From the NCBI GenBank assembly GCA_039679375.1, contig JBDKVA010000181.1:1-5648 (forward strand): a stretch of DNA of 5,648 nt, given 5' to 3'. Shown in pieces: positions 5,537 through 5,648 of the stretch (the stretch's first letter is position 1; each line of letters starts with the position of its first letter). The translations under genes and the position numbers were made by a program. The notes beneath the pieces were generated by a model. It did not search any database, had not been told where the DNA came from, and was given only the letters and a program-made list of their open reading frames with translations. The DNA comes from JBDKVA01 sp039679375 (lineage in GTDB: Bacteria; Bacillota; Clostridia; Acetivibrionales; DTU013).

Positions 5537-5648
5537 AGAATGAGTGCCAGATGCAAAAATGATTGAGTTATCATAAGTAGGAAGAAGCATGTAGGGGTGT
5601 GCATCTTTACGCAAAAAGGGGACCGAAAACGCCGCCTAAAACATCCCT
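5537..5648. other. Upstream flank of the surface-protein gene, no gene recognised
   Basis: The last 112 bases hold no supported coding region, RNA gene or clear promoter. The minus-strand frame through here runs into the promoter and leader of the surface-protein gene and has no recognisable product. The 3' end of the window turns richer in G and C (from about 5595) but is too short to assign. Confidence 0.5.

Noticed and set aside
5342..5614. Minus-strand 90-codon frame overlapping the surface-gene start
   Set aside because: It covers the promoter and signal-peptide region of the real gene in another frame and resembles no protein.

Overview
The window looks like a piece of a Bacillota (Firmicutes) chromosome. 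On the left are the end of an RND efflux pump and an OmpR-type two-component pair with moderately AT-rich codons. On the right is a secreted protein with SLH-type modules and a consensus SigA promoter. An RND pump next to an SLH-type surface protein would fit a diderm or spore-forming anaerobe (Negativicutes, or a Desulfitobacterium/Peptococcaceae-like lineage). This is inference, because no rRNA or other phylogenetic marker is present.

Layout: bases 1-456 are the last 151 codons of an HAE1-type RND transporter whose 5' part lies outside the window. A 98-base gap containing a long inverted repeat follows. Next come a response regulator (555-1223) and a sensor histidine kinase (1226-2500), two bases apart and clearly one transcription unit. 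They probably sense envelope stress or a drug-like compound and may control the adjacent pump, although no operator could be proven. Bases 2501-2985 hold no credible gene but are rich in structure: a small hairpin, a 63-base G-free pyrimidine-rich tract, a perfect 15-bp direct repeat, and a cluster of small hairpins. This leads into 2986-3354, the C-terminal third of a cysteine desulfurase. It has no N-terminal PLP-binding part and ends at a TAA where the family normally has Leu/Phe before Gly, so it reads as a gene remnant.

From the right, on the minus strand and converging on the remnant, 5430-3412 encodes a 672-residue secreted protein. It has a signal peptide, degenerate SLH-like modules, a bacterial Ig-like module, a (DSG)3/poly-Pro hinge and two C-terminal beta-rich modules. 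It starts at TTG behind an extended -10 promoter (5490-5518). Its third codon positions are visibly more GC-rich than those of the two-component genes, so the remnant and the structured region may mark a junction between DNA of different histories.

I found no CRISPR array, tRNA, rRNA, intact transposase or clear novel defence system. The points most worth a second look are the decaying cysteine desulfurase with its structured upstream region, the 15-bp direct repeat, and the repeated TATGCAA box in the SLH-gene promoter.
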